The notes under the pieces are model-generated. The model had not been told where the DNA came from and did not search any database. It worked only from the letters and a program-made list of their open reading frames with translations. A stretch of 64,000 nt of DNA from Trichostrongylus colubriformis (taxonomy: Eukaryota > Nematoda > Chromadorea > Rhabditida > Trichostrongylidae), in assembly GCA_963978905.1 (NCBI GenBank), contig OZ022256.1, forward strand, positions 17,299,731-17,363,730. The letters run 5' to 3'. A program made the translations under genes and the position numbers. Shown one piece after another: positions 45,748-55,514 of this stretch. Numbering within the stretch: position 1 is the stretch's first letter; each line of letters begins with the position of its first letter.

Positions 45748-46429
45748 TTGGGTGGTCTAAAAAGTTTTTTCGTATTTTCAAATACCGCTTTCTCCCTCCA
45801 AACTGCTTTCCAGCAATTTCTTCTGTACATACACATGTAGTACAAGTCCACACAAATCTATAGGTATTATCGTCTTCCATCTTCCGGATAACCCTTTTCG
45901 GCAAAATAAACATATCAACGGTCAACCTCATTTTCAATACAAAAATTATAAAAAGATTTTTCTTTGAATGGCGTTAGACAGGGAAAGGAAAAAGTGATAA
46001 TTCGATGGAGCAAGATCAGAGCTATGAGGTGGATGGGTCGGCAATTTTTATCCAAGCTCGAAAATTTTTTGGCGAGTCGTTTTTCCACTAGTGGTAGAAA
46101 ATTTTTTAAATTTTTTCTTTTAAAAAATTTTCGAGTTCGGATAGAAATTGCTGCCTTATAGCCCTGATCTTGCTCCATCGAACTATCACCTTTTCCTTTC
46201 CCTGTCTAACGACATTCAAAGAAAAAAACTGAAATTGAAAATGAAGTGACTTTTGATATTTTTATTTTGCAATTTTGCAAAGGGTTATCGAGAGATGGAT
46301 GACAACAATGCCTATAGATGCGTGTGGACTTGTACTACATATATATGTACAAAAGAAATTTTGTGGAAAGTAGTTCTGAGGGAAAAAGCGGTATTTGAAA
46401 GTACGAAAAGACTTTTTTAGACTACCTAA
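45748..46429. mobile_element. Palindromic mariner: two opposed 3' ends (second)
   Basis: A different mariner family gives the same structure. Ends TTGGGTGGTCTAAAAAGTTT and the inverse ending AGACTACCTAA are flanked by TA, the left TA being shared with the first palindrome. The right arm reads YSPDLAPSNYHLFLSLSNDI on the plus strand. The left arm carries the inverse of the same DNA (46178-45915 frame). The arms meet near 46090-46150 in a run of complementary AAAATTTT blocks. Confidence 0.8.
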
Positions 46430-46431
46430 TA

Positions 46432-47409
46432 TATCATCTCACTTAGAACCCAATTTGGGCGACTTCCAACGGGATGACTCCGGCCTTTAAGGCATAATGA
46501 GTCTGACACTGTTCTCAGAACAGCATCCACGACGTGAGCCTCGCATCCGAATATTTAGCCCGTTGGAGTATTCCGTTTGAAGTGTCTCGCAGAAAAGGGT
46601 GAGAAGTAGCGGTGCCTGCGCCTTTACTTACAATTGAAAAAATTCGGTGATGTCTACTCTGAATAAAATGTGGGAAGCTTGGCAAGCCGAGATTGAGTGC
46701 CTTGCCAATGAGGCAAAACAAGCATATTTTGACCCCTCATTACTCGCTTCAAAAAGGCATTTTGTAATTTTGGATTTCACATATAGTCAGTATTCGGATC
46801 CCTATCGATCCACCATGTCTCATTTTGAAGTTCCATGAGACGTTGGGACCCTTCCCTGGTTAGGGGCACCATCCTCTTGAATACACCAGGAGGGGGCGAT
46901 TTCGGCCCACAGTATGGGATTAAGGTGGTTGCAGTGGCCGCAATGCACACACGACAGCTTTCCAGGACGTCGAAAGTGAATTCAGTTTTAGCTGTAATCA
47001 CAGGCTTTTTCTGATGATTTCCCTTATTTATTGATTATGATTATTTTACATGTTTGTTGCTGGGTGTTGTTCCACTTATTTCACATCATCACGAATAGAT
47101 GAAAAACACTCTACGAGACTGACATCTCTACAATGGACAACTCGAGAAGTCGTGTGCAGTTTGAAGTGATGCATATGTGATGAGGATACACACCACAGGG
47201 TCGCGCTTTTAAACCCGAGCTTTCTCGCCGATTATCGCTTCTAACCTTGATGTTCGTTACGAAGTGATCATTTCTTTGCATCTTCCCCTTTCTTCGGACC
47301 CGTTGCGGTTCCTTTGAGATAACCGTACGTTGCAGCAAATGATGACAGCACTTCAGAGCTTCTCATTGCTTTGCAATCTGCCTCTTCGAACAAATTTACT
47401 CGAACTTTG
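46432..47409. other. No firm gene; possible upstream region of the lectin-like exon
   Basis: Short frames only. Nothing was recognised except general AT richness and the start of the lectin-like exon at the right. Confidence 0.3.
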
Positions 47410-47611
47410 ATGTACAAATTACTTATTATAATCATTCTTTTTACAGTAGCGGAACTTGAGTGTGGTAGTTCTGAAACGCTAATTGGTGAAAGGTGCTTCC
47501 TATATGACGCCGACACAGAAATAGCATTTGCTGATCAAAAGTGTAAGGATCACGGTAGTACGTACAGTCTACACAAGGTCACCAGCAATTTCGAGCAGAA
47601 ATGGATTTCAA
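47410..47611 (+). CDS. C-type-lectin-like exon
   Basis: The frame encodes MYKLLIIIILFTVAELECGS, which looks like a signal peptide. It is followed by ETLIGERCFLYDADTEIAFA and DQKCKDHGSTYSLHKVTSNF, matching the first part of a C-type lectin domain (C..F....TFA.A...C...G..L..V.S..E). The exon would end at 47611 before a GTAGGT donor. Alternatively TTTTTACAG ending at 47446 is an acceptor and only the part after it is exonic. Lectin-like secreted proteins are a large family in parasitic nematodes. The remaining exons, with the calcium-binding half, are not visible because a mariner lies just downstream, so a gene fragment is possible. Confidence 0.5.
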
Positions 47612-47653
47612 GTAGGTTGCCCTAATATGTGTCTCAGAACAATTGGCGTTTTA

Positions 47654-48494
47654 TTAGGTCGTTGGAATGTTCTTGTAGTTTTGATTTCTATCGGCTCACA
47701 CAAAATTTTGTCAGTCGATGGTGAAACCATGATAATCCACACATTTGTGTCACCAAGATGCAATCTTGCTATTTCTGTTGCCCAGATGCTAGGAGATACG
47801 AGGCAATGAATTTGCTGACGGCCGCTTGGGCATCGTAGTGGGTTTTGAGCGTGTCTCCCGATGAAACCTGTCCAGGTGCTCGAAAATATGGTAAGCGTTG
47901 GGAGCTAATTCAGTTGAGTATGATGGATGTGCCAGCGTTTTGGAGTTCATTTCATTTAACTTCTTCAGGGCTATCTGTGCGACGTGGGACCGTACCTAAT
48001 CACGAAGAAAGGTTTTTCCCATTAGCCAGTGCTGGCATCATGATCTGCACTTCAGTGTATCTCGCCGGAATCCTCAAAGCACGTTCGGCCGTGATAGTTT
48101 CGCTGGGATATATAAAGCCATGGTGAATACGACCAGTCCTAAACCACCACACCGCCATCATGTTGAAAGGATAAACCTATACCAGTTTGACCATTGTCTG
48201 ACCCTTGTACAGATTATCGTCGATTGCCAGGCAAAATTCGGTTCCCATTCTATGTCACGAAGTGGTTAGACAATAGGTCGTGTGTGCCAGAGAAAAAGAG
48301 TGTAAGAGGGAACTGGCGTAGTTAGGCAGTTTGTCCATCGAAAAATGCAAATTTAGTCGAGAATGTAATAATTGCAATGACAGAATATAGTGAGAAACGC
48401 GCATTAAGAGGGTATAGGCAACTCCAGCAAAGGACCAAAATAGTATTCATGAAGTGTAATATTCAATACCGCAGGAACGTTTCGAACTACCTAA
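47654..48494 (-). mobile_element. Mariner relic in the lectin intron
   Basis: TTAGGTCGTTGGAATGTTCT at 47654 and the inverse of TTAGGTAGTTCGAAACGTTC ending at 48494 are the terminal repeats. TA precedes the left one. Minus-strand translation near 48160-48090 gives MMAVWWFRTGRIHHGFIYPS, matching the mariner segment after the first catalytic aspartate, then a strongly frameshifted remainder. The element is 841 bp and dead. Confidence 0.65.
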
Positions 48495-48747
48495 CACACT
48501 TTCGTAGAAGTGTGGTTTAGAAAACCATTATTCTAACGGAAGGGCATTCGTTTGATAATTTTTGATGTTAAGCCTTCTTCTCGAATTATGGAATGTTATG
48601 GGTCGCCAACAAAAAAGAGGATCTTCCGTATTTGATCCAGAGTGATATACCAGACGGTAATTTTTGAAACATTATTAGCTTCTCCATGTCCGCCTTTCCT
48701 AAAACCTGGGCATTTCTTCAAATGTGTATGTGTTTGTTTTCTGCCGT

Positions 48748-49440
48748 ACAGGTTTGTTAAGGTGGAACGTTTATTATGCCTGACGTTTCGACAACCTCGT
48801 CGTTATCAAGGGTCTGAAAGCATTTCACAACTTATAGCTTCTGCTTATCCTACACACATTTCGATCCGATACAACTTGAATCAGAGAAGTCAACAGGTGG
48901 AAACTCGGATACTTAACTGCTCACCTTGGTTCCACCAGCACCGAGCGCTTGCCGACTTCGAAAACTCAACGGAGCAAGTGAGACTACCCGGTCGCGCATT
49001 GATACTGTGTTTGGATAGGATTCGTACGTGCAATGCGCTACATTCTCACTATCAGAGCTCACATAGTGGAATGTAGGGTAGAAATTCATCAGTTACTGAG
49101 ATGCCTCGTTCCTATTGTTTATGCGTGAACCGCGACGCCTTATCCAGAAAGCCTCAAAGGTTTTCCTAGCGCCAATATCATTTTCATAGGCCAGTATGGT
49201 ACATTTGATGTCGAAATCGCAACCAGCGTGATTTCTCTCGGTGCTTCCAAGCGGTGCGACTAAACTTTCCCTTCTTTTACTGACTAGATGTTCCTTTACG
49301 CGCGCGCTCAGCAGCCTTCCAGTTTCTCCAATATACAGAGCCTCACGTTAAACACTGGAGCTGGTAAATTGCTCCCCTTTCTGCACAGTCTCCTACTTTT
49401 CCATACGGGCAGATCAAGGCTAGAGAAGGATGCATCTATT
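48748..49440 (-). mobile_element. Penelope-like element, 3' part with GIY-YIG endonuclease
   Basis: The minus strand reads ALICPYGKVGDCAERGAIYQ, then after a one-base shift ALYIGETGRLLSARVKEHLV, and further on CTILAYENDIGARKTFEAFWI. These are the GIY, YIG..R..EH and catalytic-E motifs of the Penelope GIY-YIG endonuclease, which nicks DNA for retrotransposition. Downstream sequence to 48748 includes a DNDEVVETSG-coding stretch and the hammerhead-like core at 48812-48779. The reverse transcriptase is absent, so this is a 5'-truncated copy. Confidence 0.75.
49073..49376 (-). pseudogene. GIY-YIG endonuclease domain
   Basis: GAIYQL is encoded at 49376-49358, YIG at about 49338-49328, and the catalytic glutamate of KTFEAFWI at about 49172-49141. 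The two halves are separated by a frameshift next to the YIG motif. The spacing and the conserved R..EH are as in Penelope-like elements. This domain is homologous to the nuclease of bacterial UvrC and some homing endonucleases. Inactivated by the frameshift and loss of the upstream polymerase. Confidence 0.75.
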
Positions 49441-50000
49441 CGTATATGAATCTTTTTTTAATGTCCTTACCCTGTTATTCAGGTTTCTTGACCTGGAGGT
49501 TTCCAGATCTCCAGTACAAAAAAGCTGATGTATTCTCCCATTATTAAACCAACTGCTTTGTTTGTTTGTCAGTCAGTCAGTTTGTTTGTATGTTTGTCCG
49601 CCCGCAAAGGAGTAATTTTGATTTGGAAATGATAGAGCCAGGAAACCTCAATGCAGGGTGCAACCGAATGGCGTTGAAGTAAAGGCCATGTTGTAATAGC
49701 AGTAGCCCTTCTCCTGAAAGAACACTAATTTAGTACTCTCGCGGTCATTATGAGGTGTGGTAACGTCGCATTACGTGCCAGCTAGGATCGTGCAGATAGG
49801 TGATGTTATGTGGATGGGATAGTGCCTAGACCGATCAAAGAGCAAATTATTGAGTAAATGAAAACTATTGCGATCTTCGATAAGTCATCTCGGCTTATCT
49901 AATATGCGTGGAGGGTTGAGACGGATAGTGGATCCCACCGTGCAGTCGTATTACAGCGATTTCTATGGCTGAAAGGAGGAGCCGATGATTGTGTGGATGG
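49441..50000. other. No supported gene
   Basis: A short TTTG/CAGT simple-sequence patch lies at 49558-49598. Otherwise nothing was recognised. Confidence 0.35.
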
Positions 50001-50068
50001 GTGTGGCTTTGATGAGGTTGTACACTGTCTTTGTTGAAGTACAGTGTACAACCTCATCAAAGCCACAC
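50001..50068. other. Perfect 28-bp hairpin
   Basis: Positions 50001-50028 are an exact inverse complement of 50041-50068, with a 12-base loop (ctttgttgaagt). Imperfect pairing continues outward for about 14 bases on each side. Length and geometry resemble a microRNA-type precursor, but perfect arms also fit a very recent template-switch event or a small MITE. Confidence 0.6.
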
Positions 50069-50279
50069 CTATCCCCACAATATCATCAAGTAAATTCTCT
50101 GTTGAACTTATCTTACAGGTTATCTAATACCACTTTTCCTAAACATCGCGTAGCCAAAACGGGTGTAATAAAAAGGGTGCCGAAGTATAGGAAAACTCAA
50201 GTTTACGATCCAGGGAAACACCTCAAAGTCCTAGAATAAATATGAGCACTTTGCCTATTCGAACGTTCTCGTTTATCCA

Positions 50280-51603
50280 CTGTTGAGTATGGCAGAAACC
50301 AGTTGGGCTATCGCACAGTACTGCGCGAATAATACAATAGTATTGAATGGGAAATAGTCGATGTTGACGCATCCACTTTCCACATATAGGTGTAGGTGTC
50401 AACCGATATCGAAGAGATCATGCTGAGGAAGTTCACCATGTTTCAGGGTTGCAGATGATTCAGGCAATACCTTTTGTAACAATGATATCGGCGATCAATC
50501 TTCAGGAATGAAATGTGTTTATTCAATACCTCAACTCCATAGACGAAGTGGTCACTACTGGGAGTTTAAATAGCTCAGGGATCGACAGTTTCGGATTCAA
50601 TTGCATCAACTGGTAGCAATTTGTCCATTTGCTGAGCATCTCCTTCCTACATATCGGTAGTAGATTCATATACCACTTATCGATGCTGATCGCTTTTGTA
50701 AACATGCACCACTATTTTGAATTTCACATAGTTTAGCGGTCGACACCCAGTAATGTTGCTGGCACCGCATGAGAGAAGGAATCCCTGCTTCGTTATCACA
50801 TATATAGGTCGTATCCTGATCATAAAATGTAGAACGCTGTATTGAAGACGCGCACTATTATTTGGACGCTAGGCATACATCGGCAACTGATATCAGAACA
50901 CAATCAGAATATGTTCACCCAGCGGCACTATTCATCAAACGCTATCATTGTAGCGGTCGTGCAGTAACAGTCAGCGGTATACTGGATTTTACCCGACCCA
51001 CTTCCTAACGGTTCTTTTGTGCGTCAAGCAGTCGTTGATTCAGTTCGTCACCATTAGGATTCCCGTACCACCTCCCACTACAACTATGAGTTTGGACACT
51101 CCACGATCTGATGAGAGAGGGAACGGATTTCGCGCCAGTTGCCTTTTGATGCTCCTTATCCATTCTTATCAATCGTTATCAAGCTGGATCACACACCATC
51201 AATGTCCTCGTCCCACTCCGTAAGTATGAACGCTTCAGGATCATTGGGAAAAGCGGAACGACTTCGACGACCCTAGCCTTTTTATGCTCTTTATCGGATC
51301 TTATCAACAGTTATCAATGCTGGTCACCCACCATAAATGTCCCCGTTCCACCCCGCACAACACCTATAAGGGTCAACGCTCTAGGACCAACGCGAAAGGC
51401 GAAATGGCTTTGATGACATTCGCCTTCAGACGCTCCTTATCAGCCCTTATCAATTGTTATCAGATCCACTCCCCCACCATTAGTGTTCCCTTCCCCCACA
51501 TCACTTGCAAAAATGAAGGTTCCAGCTTTACTGCGACACGAGATATGAATTTCGTGACAAACAGACACACACACGGACAGACAGACATAGTTAGCGGATT
51601 ATA
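50280..51603. repeat. Composite dispersed repeat: 500-bp part plus GATA-triplet monomers
   Basis: The left part (50280-50760) is a second copy of the 41340-41850 repeat. A linking stretch (50870-51000) shares words with 59600-59690. Then three monomers follow, with TTATC triplets at 51156-51180, 51291-51316 and 51437-51462, all spaced exactly 10 bp, and the block ends in the ACACACACGGACAGACAG microsatellite. The monomer spacing is 135-146 bp. No coding content. Confidence 0.7.
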
Positions 51604-52425
51604 TTAGGTTGTCCCAAAAGTCTTGTAGGATTTTTCCAAAAAAATCAATAACTCTTGTTCACCTCGAGGCAGGTCTAGACGGTTTAGAAATGTGGTAGAA
51701 CGTTCTCTAAGCTTTCTAATAAATTATATATTGACCCACCAGATCCCGTGGGGAGAGCTACAATGCCCGTTGTCAATACTCACCCAACTCGCGGTGTCAT
51801 CTATTATGAGCGGCTTTGCGGCACCAAAACGACGGAAGCTTGCCACTCCATCAGCGCCGCATTGGGCAAGGGATGTGTGAGCTACGTGACCGTGCGCCGT
51901 TGGCTCATCAGCTTCAGCAACGGCGAGATTGACATGAAGGACAAACCACGCCTGGGACTGTGCTGGTTCTGGAACGCGGAAGGAATGCTTTTCCGCGAGG
52001 TGCTGGTACAAGGCGAGACGTCACCGCTGCCGTATGCACCCACCAGCTCCAGCAGCTCGCCGTCGTTGTTCGAAAAAAGTGCCGGAAAAGGTCTGCGGTC
52101 ACCCTTCTTCATGACGACGCCCGCTCCCACTTCGCTCCCATTTCGCGAAAAGTACCCAGGCTTAGTTATAGGGGCTCGGCTGGGATGTGCTGCCCCACCC
52201 GCCAAACTCTACAGACATTGCCCCATCTGGCTATCACCTTACCTATCCTTCCTGGCCAAGAGAAAATTCGTTGATTATGATTTGCTTGCGAAGGCGATCG
52301 CTGACTTCTTCGACTCTCAGAACCCAGAGTTCTGGGAGAAGGGAATCAACGATTTTCCTATAAAGTGGCTGAGGGTTGCCGATAACAATGGTCATTACGT
52401 TGTAGGGGACTGTACTAAGCATTAG
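51604..52425 (+). mobile_element. Internally deleted mariner
   Basis: The left terminal repeat TTAGGTTGTCCCAAAAGTCT is preceded by TA. The frame 51748-52425 has the transposase helix-turn-helix region (SISAALGKGCVSYVTVRRWL and NGEIDMKDKPR). Another frame near 52085-52115 has SAVTLLHDDARSHF, the second-aspartate HDNARPH motif. The C-terminus DFFDSQNPEFWEKGINDF then follows. The stretch carrying the first aspartate is missing, so the product cannot transpose. The right terminal repeat is poorly preserved, which contrasts with the sister copy at 38257-39082. Confidence 0.7.
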
Positions 52426-52499
52426 CACAGTTGTCAATCTTGAACGTGGTGTCTTCTGATAGTGAGGGGAGAAATGAAAGCGTAAAAGGATATCACTAC

Positions 52500-52855
52500 T
52501 ATATATAATCCGGTTGTCTGTGTGTGTGGGTGTGTGTGTGCGTCTGTTTGTCACGAAATTCATATCTGGCGTCGCAGCAAAGCTGGAAACCTGATTTTTT
52601 AAAGTGATATAGGCGGTGATAAGGGAACATTACTGGTGAGAGATCGGAAGTGATAACAAGTGGTAAGAGGTGATAATGAGCCTCGAAAAGCGAATGGCGG
52701 GAAATTCATATCGCGCAACGCAGCAAACTGCGAACCTGAATTTTTAAAATGATATAGGGGTGATAAGGAAACATTATTGGTGAGGGAGTGGAAGTGATAG
52801 CAACTGGTAAGAGGTGATAAGGAGCTTCGAAAAGCAAATGGCGGTAAATCCAAAG
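52500..52855. repeat. GATA-triplet monomers, inverted copy
   Basis: Two monomers are in the opposite orientation to 51050-51580, starting from a TG-rich microsatellite (52513-52550) and 'cacgaaattcatatctggcgtcgcagc'. Each has 'gtgataa..aagtggtaagaggtgataa' type triplets (about 52648-52678 and 52793-52822) about 145 bp apart. The left arm of the large inverted repeat starts directly after. Confidence 0.7.
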
Positions 52856-53412
52856 AGTGTCAAAAGGATAATGTGATCATTCGCAATTGACTCAGACCCC
52901 GCACATTTACAGTTGATGTTTGAGGTGAGGCGAGGATATCATTGTCAAATGTTTAGTGCATAGCTGTAGTAGCTATCACTGCTCGAAAAATTAGAGCCAG
53001 CTTTATGAGACTATCCTCTGATTTCGTAACCAGGTGTAATGGTACGATAACCGAGCGTGGTGGGTTCGACGTGCTTAGCTCAGATCGGATCCATCGACAC
53101 AATTTTGTGGTATCTACTGCAACAAGAAGTAATTAACCTAGCTTTCAAAGTAGTAGTCACTGTCTATAGAGGTATGAAGAGCAGTGTTAGTGACGCATTG
53201 CTAACAACTCATCAAAGCTCGAGAACTGGAATGTTGCAGAGCGAAAACAATTATCGGCAGCCAAAAAATGGCAAAAAGTCTGTTTAAAGATTGAGTTGAA
53301 GCCTAAGCACCTTGTTGCGTATTAATGACGTCACTCTACTGATGTAGATGGCAAAACGGATCAGATACACTTGTATTTTTGATCGTATTATGCACCATAT
53401 GCTATTTACCAA

Positions 53413-53805
53413 ATGAACCAGTCCACCTTCTTCTCAACCCGTTGTAGACGGAGAATAGAGAGGAATCACCCTTTATATCGGTTCACCTTCCTTCACGCTT
53501 TAAATTTGAACTTCAGTGTGCGGAGTAACGGCAACGTTGTTTGCAACCCTTTTGCAACTCTCGAAGGTGATATAAAATCGGAAGGCAATTCTCTTCAGGC
53601 GATTCTGCGGAATCTACAACATCTGCGCCATAATTTACATTTCTCCCCTAGCGAGCAAGTAGCTTCTTTTTTTCACAAAAACACGATTGGGCACCCTTCC
53701 AAAGACCATAGCTTTTTAAGCCTACTGGTGGAGTTGAGAACCTATAAAATTCTACCTCCTCAGCAGTTTTATCTTCAATACCGTACACTCGCTTTGCCGA
53801 AATGA
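53413..53805 (+). CDS. Hypothetical 130-codon frame, left arm
   Basis: The frame runs 130 codons and is preserved in the other arm (56711-56319, minus strand) with only two amino-acid differences. It begins MNQSTFFSTRCRRRIERNHP and has no recognised domain, signal peptide or membrane segment. The arms are so alike at DNA level that conservation of the frame is weak evidence. Neighbouring frames change more, which is mildly in its favour. Confidence 0.2.
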   Translation: MNQSTFFSTRCRRRIERNHPLYRFTFLHALNLNFSVRSNGNVVCNPFATLEGDIKSEGNSLQAILRNLQHLRHNLHFSPSEQVASFFHKNTIGHPSKDHSFLSLLVELRTYKILPPQQFYLQYRTLALPK

Positions 53806-54103
53806 CCCCAGGGAAAGCCCTACAATTGGAAAACGAGGTTTTTATGCAGGACTGTTCAAGATACGTGACACTGTCAGAAGCGACTTTCAAAAAGGGTCAT
53901 GGCAATTGATAACGATTCGGTCGAAAATTTCGTCGAACCTACTGGAACTCGTGTCCAGTTAGACCATCACGTAAACGTATGAAGAGCCTACCGTAGTGAA
54001 CTGAATCCTCGAGAGTGGTCGTTCCTCAACCTTCCTGCTGGAGGGCCCTTTCTATACAACGCATCGATACCCTTGTTATTATAGAACGTTCTCGTCTCCG
54101 ATT

Positions 54104-54188
54104 CATTTTTAGATAAATTCACTGGATACAGAGAACCTAGAGGGATTCCCTCTAGGTTCTCTGTATCCAGTGAATTTATCTAAAAATG
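54104..54188. repeat. Perfect 85-bp palindrome within the left arm
   Basis: The sequence is self-complementary around 54146, with arms of 42 bases on each side (left arm CATTTTTAGATAAATTCACT onward). The right arm of the large repeat contains only one half of this palindrome, so the second half was added in inverted form in the left arm. Confidence 0.85.
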
Positions 54189-54645
54189 GTCTTAAACAGG
54201 TGAGTCTCCCGTGGCAACACCTCAACGTCGCCTCGAAAACGTCTTCGTTGAGTCTGAGTCATGTGGTTCAAAATCAGTGTTGGTTAAAGAGAAACTGCTT
54301 CGAAAAAAGGTTAAGAATCACTGTTCGAGAAAATGTTGGTTTCCGGAGCAGTTGAATATTTATCCCTACAGCTGCTGCAAGTACTGTTATAGAGTACACC
54401 TAAGATGGCGCAGTCTCTTTCCCTGCTCGTTGGTCACAGTTTATCGGAAACGACTGGAGTCATGAACAAAGCTTTTCCATTAAAAAATTACCAGTGGGTC
54501 TGTTGTTTTCACCGTCATTTCTGGAACATTATTTCCTCGTAGCAATTGAGCACAGCGATTCCGTGTGCCACTTTCAGCACCGAAATGGCAATGTTCTAGT
54601 TTGTCGCTTGGTTTTCTGTGCACTTTGCGGAGTAGCTCCAGTTCT

Positions 54646-55514
54646 CACTTGGATTTTTAAGAAGGAGACCCAATATATGGAAGGTTATCCCCGAATCAGT
54701 TTTATGTGCTCATAAATTCATTTGCTCTTGTGTTGAGCAGATTACAAAATAGCCGTGAATGTGTCGATGATAAAGCACAGGCTTTAGTTTTGACAGGGAC
54801 GTTTCTATTTTGGAAATCAAAGCTGTTACCTATATAGGCGTCCGTCGCTGAACCATCACAGCAACAATAGGATCTATATGTGATAATGTGAGTTTTATTA
54901 CGCTTTTCGATTCAAGGATTGAGTGCTGTACTCGTGGCTATTATGAGAAGTTGTACGGGGACATCAATGGTGAGTGAACCAAATTGAATACGGTTGATAA
55001 GATTGATAGGGAGCGTTAGGAGGCAAATGTTGCCAAATCTGTTTCGCTTTTCGCGCTGACCCTAGGACGCTGACACTCATAAGCGTTCGCGAGATGAGAC
55101 AGGGAGATTAATGGTGGGTGAAACTTATTTTGTTTGATAAGATTCGGTACAGCGTGAGAAATGGAATGTCGCCAGATCCTGACGGATCGAATGTGATAAT
55201 GGCTAGTAAGGGTTGATGAGGGTCGATAACAACTAGAGAAAATCCCCTAGACCGCTGTCTATTACTATATGACCACTGTAGTCGCCCTGTATGATGCTTG
55301 CTGTCACAGGACGAGCATATTTGGTTTGTGTTCTGATCAGTTGAAGCAATGTATCGACCGCCAAATGTCAAATTTCCAGCTAATGGCGTCTGTCGTTCAT
55401 GCTGATACTGCAATCTACATGAATGATCTATTATAGATGCTATTTGGATCTGGAATAGCAAAAAGTGAACCATTCTCTGAAGCGTTTTAAATAAGTGGAC
55501 TGAATATGGCTCAG
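54646..55514. repeat. Spacer of the large inverted repeat, with GATA monomers
   Basis: Two monomers ('catcaatggtgagtgaaccaaattg' at about 54964 and 'gattaatggtgggtgaaacttat' at about 55107), with 'ggttgataagattgatagggagc'-type triplets, are followed by 55270-55480, which matches 24010-24210. This is the same composite repeat as at 23000-24210. Confidence 0.6.

Larger units (their letters stand above)
52855..54645 (+). repeat. Left arm of the large inverted repeat
   Basis: Pairs with 55515-57236 in inverse order from the outer word AAGAGTGTCAAAAGG to the inner 'ttctgtgcactttgcggagtagctcc'. Differences are scattered single bases plus small indels: about 12 extra bases near 52890, and the 42-base inverted addition at 54104-54188. 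Confidence 0.8.
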
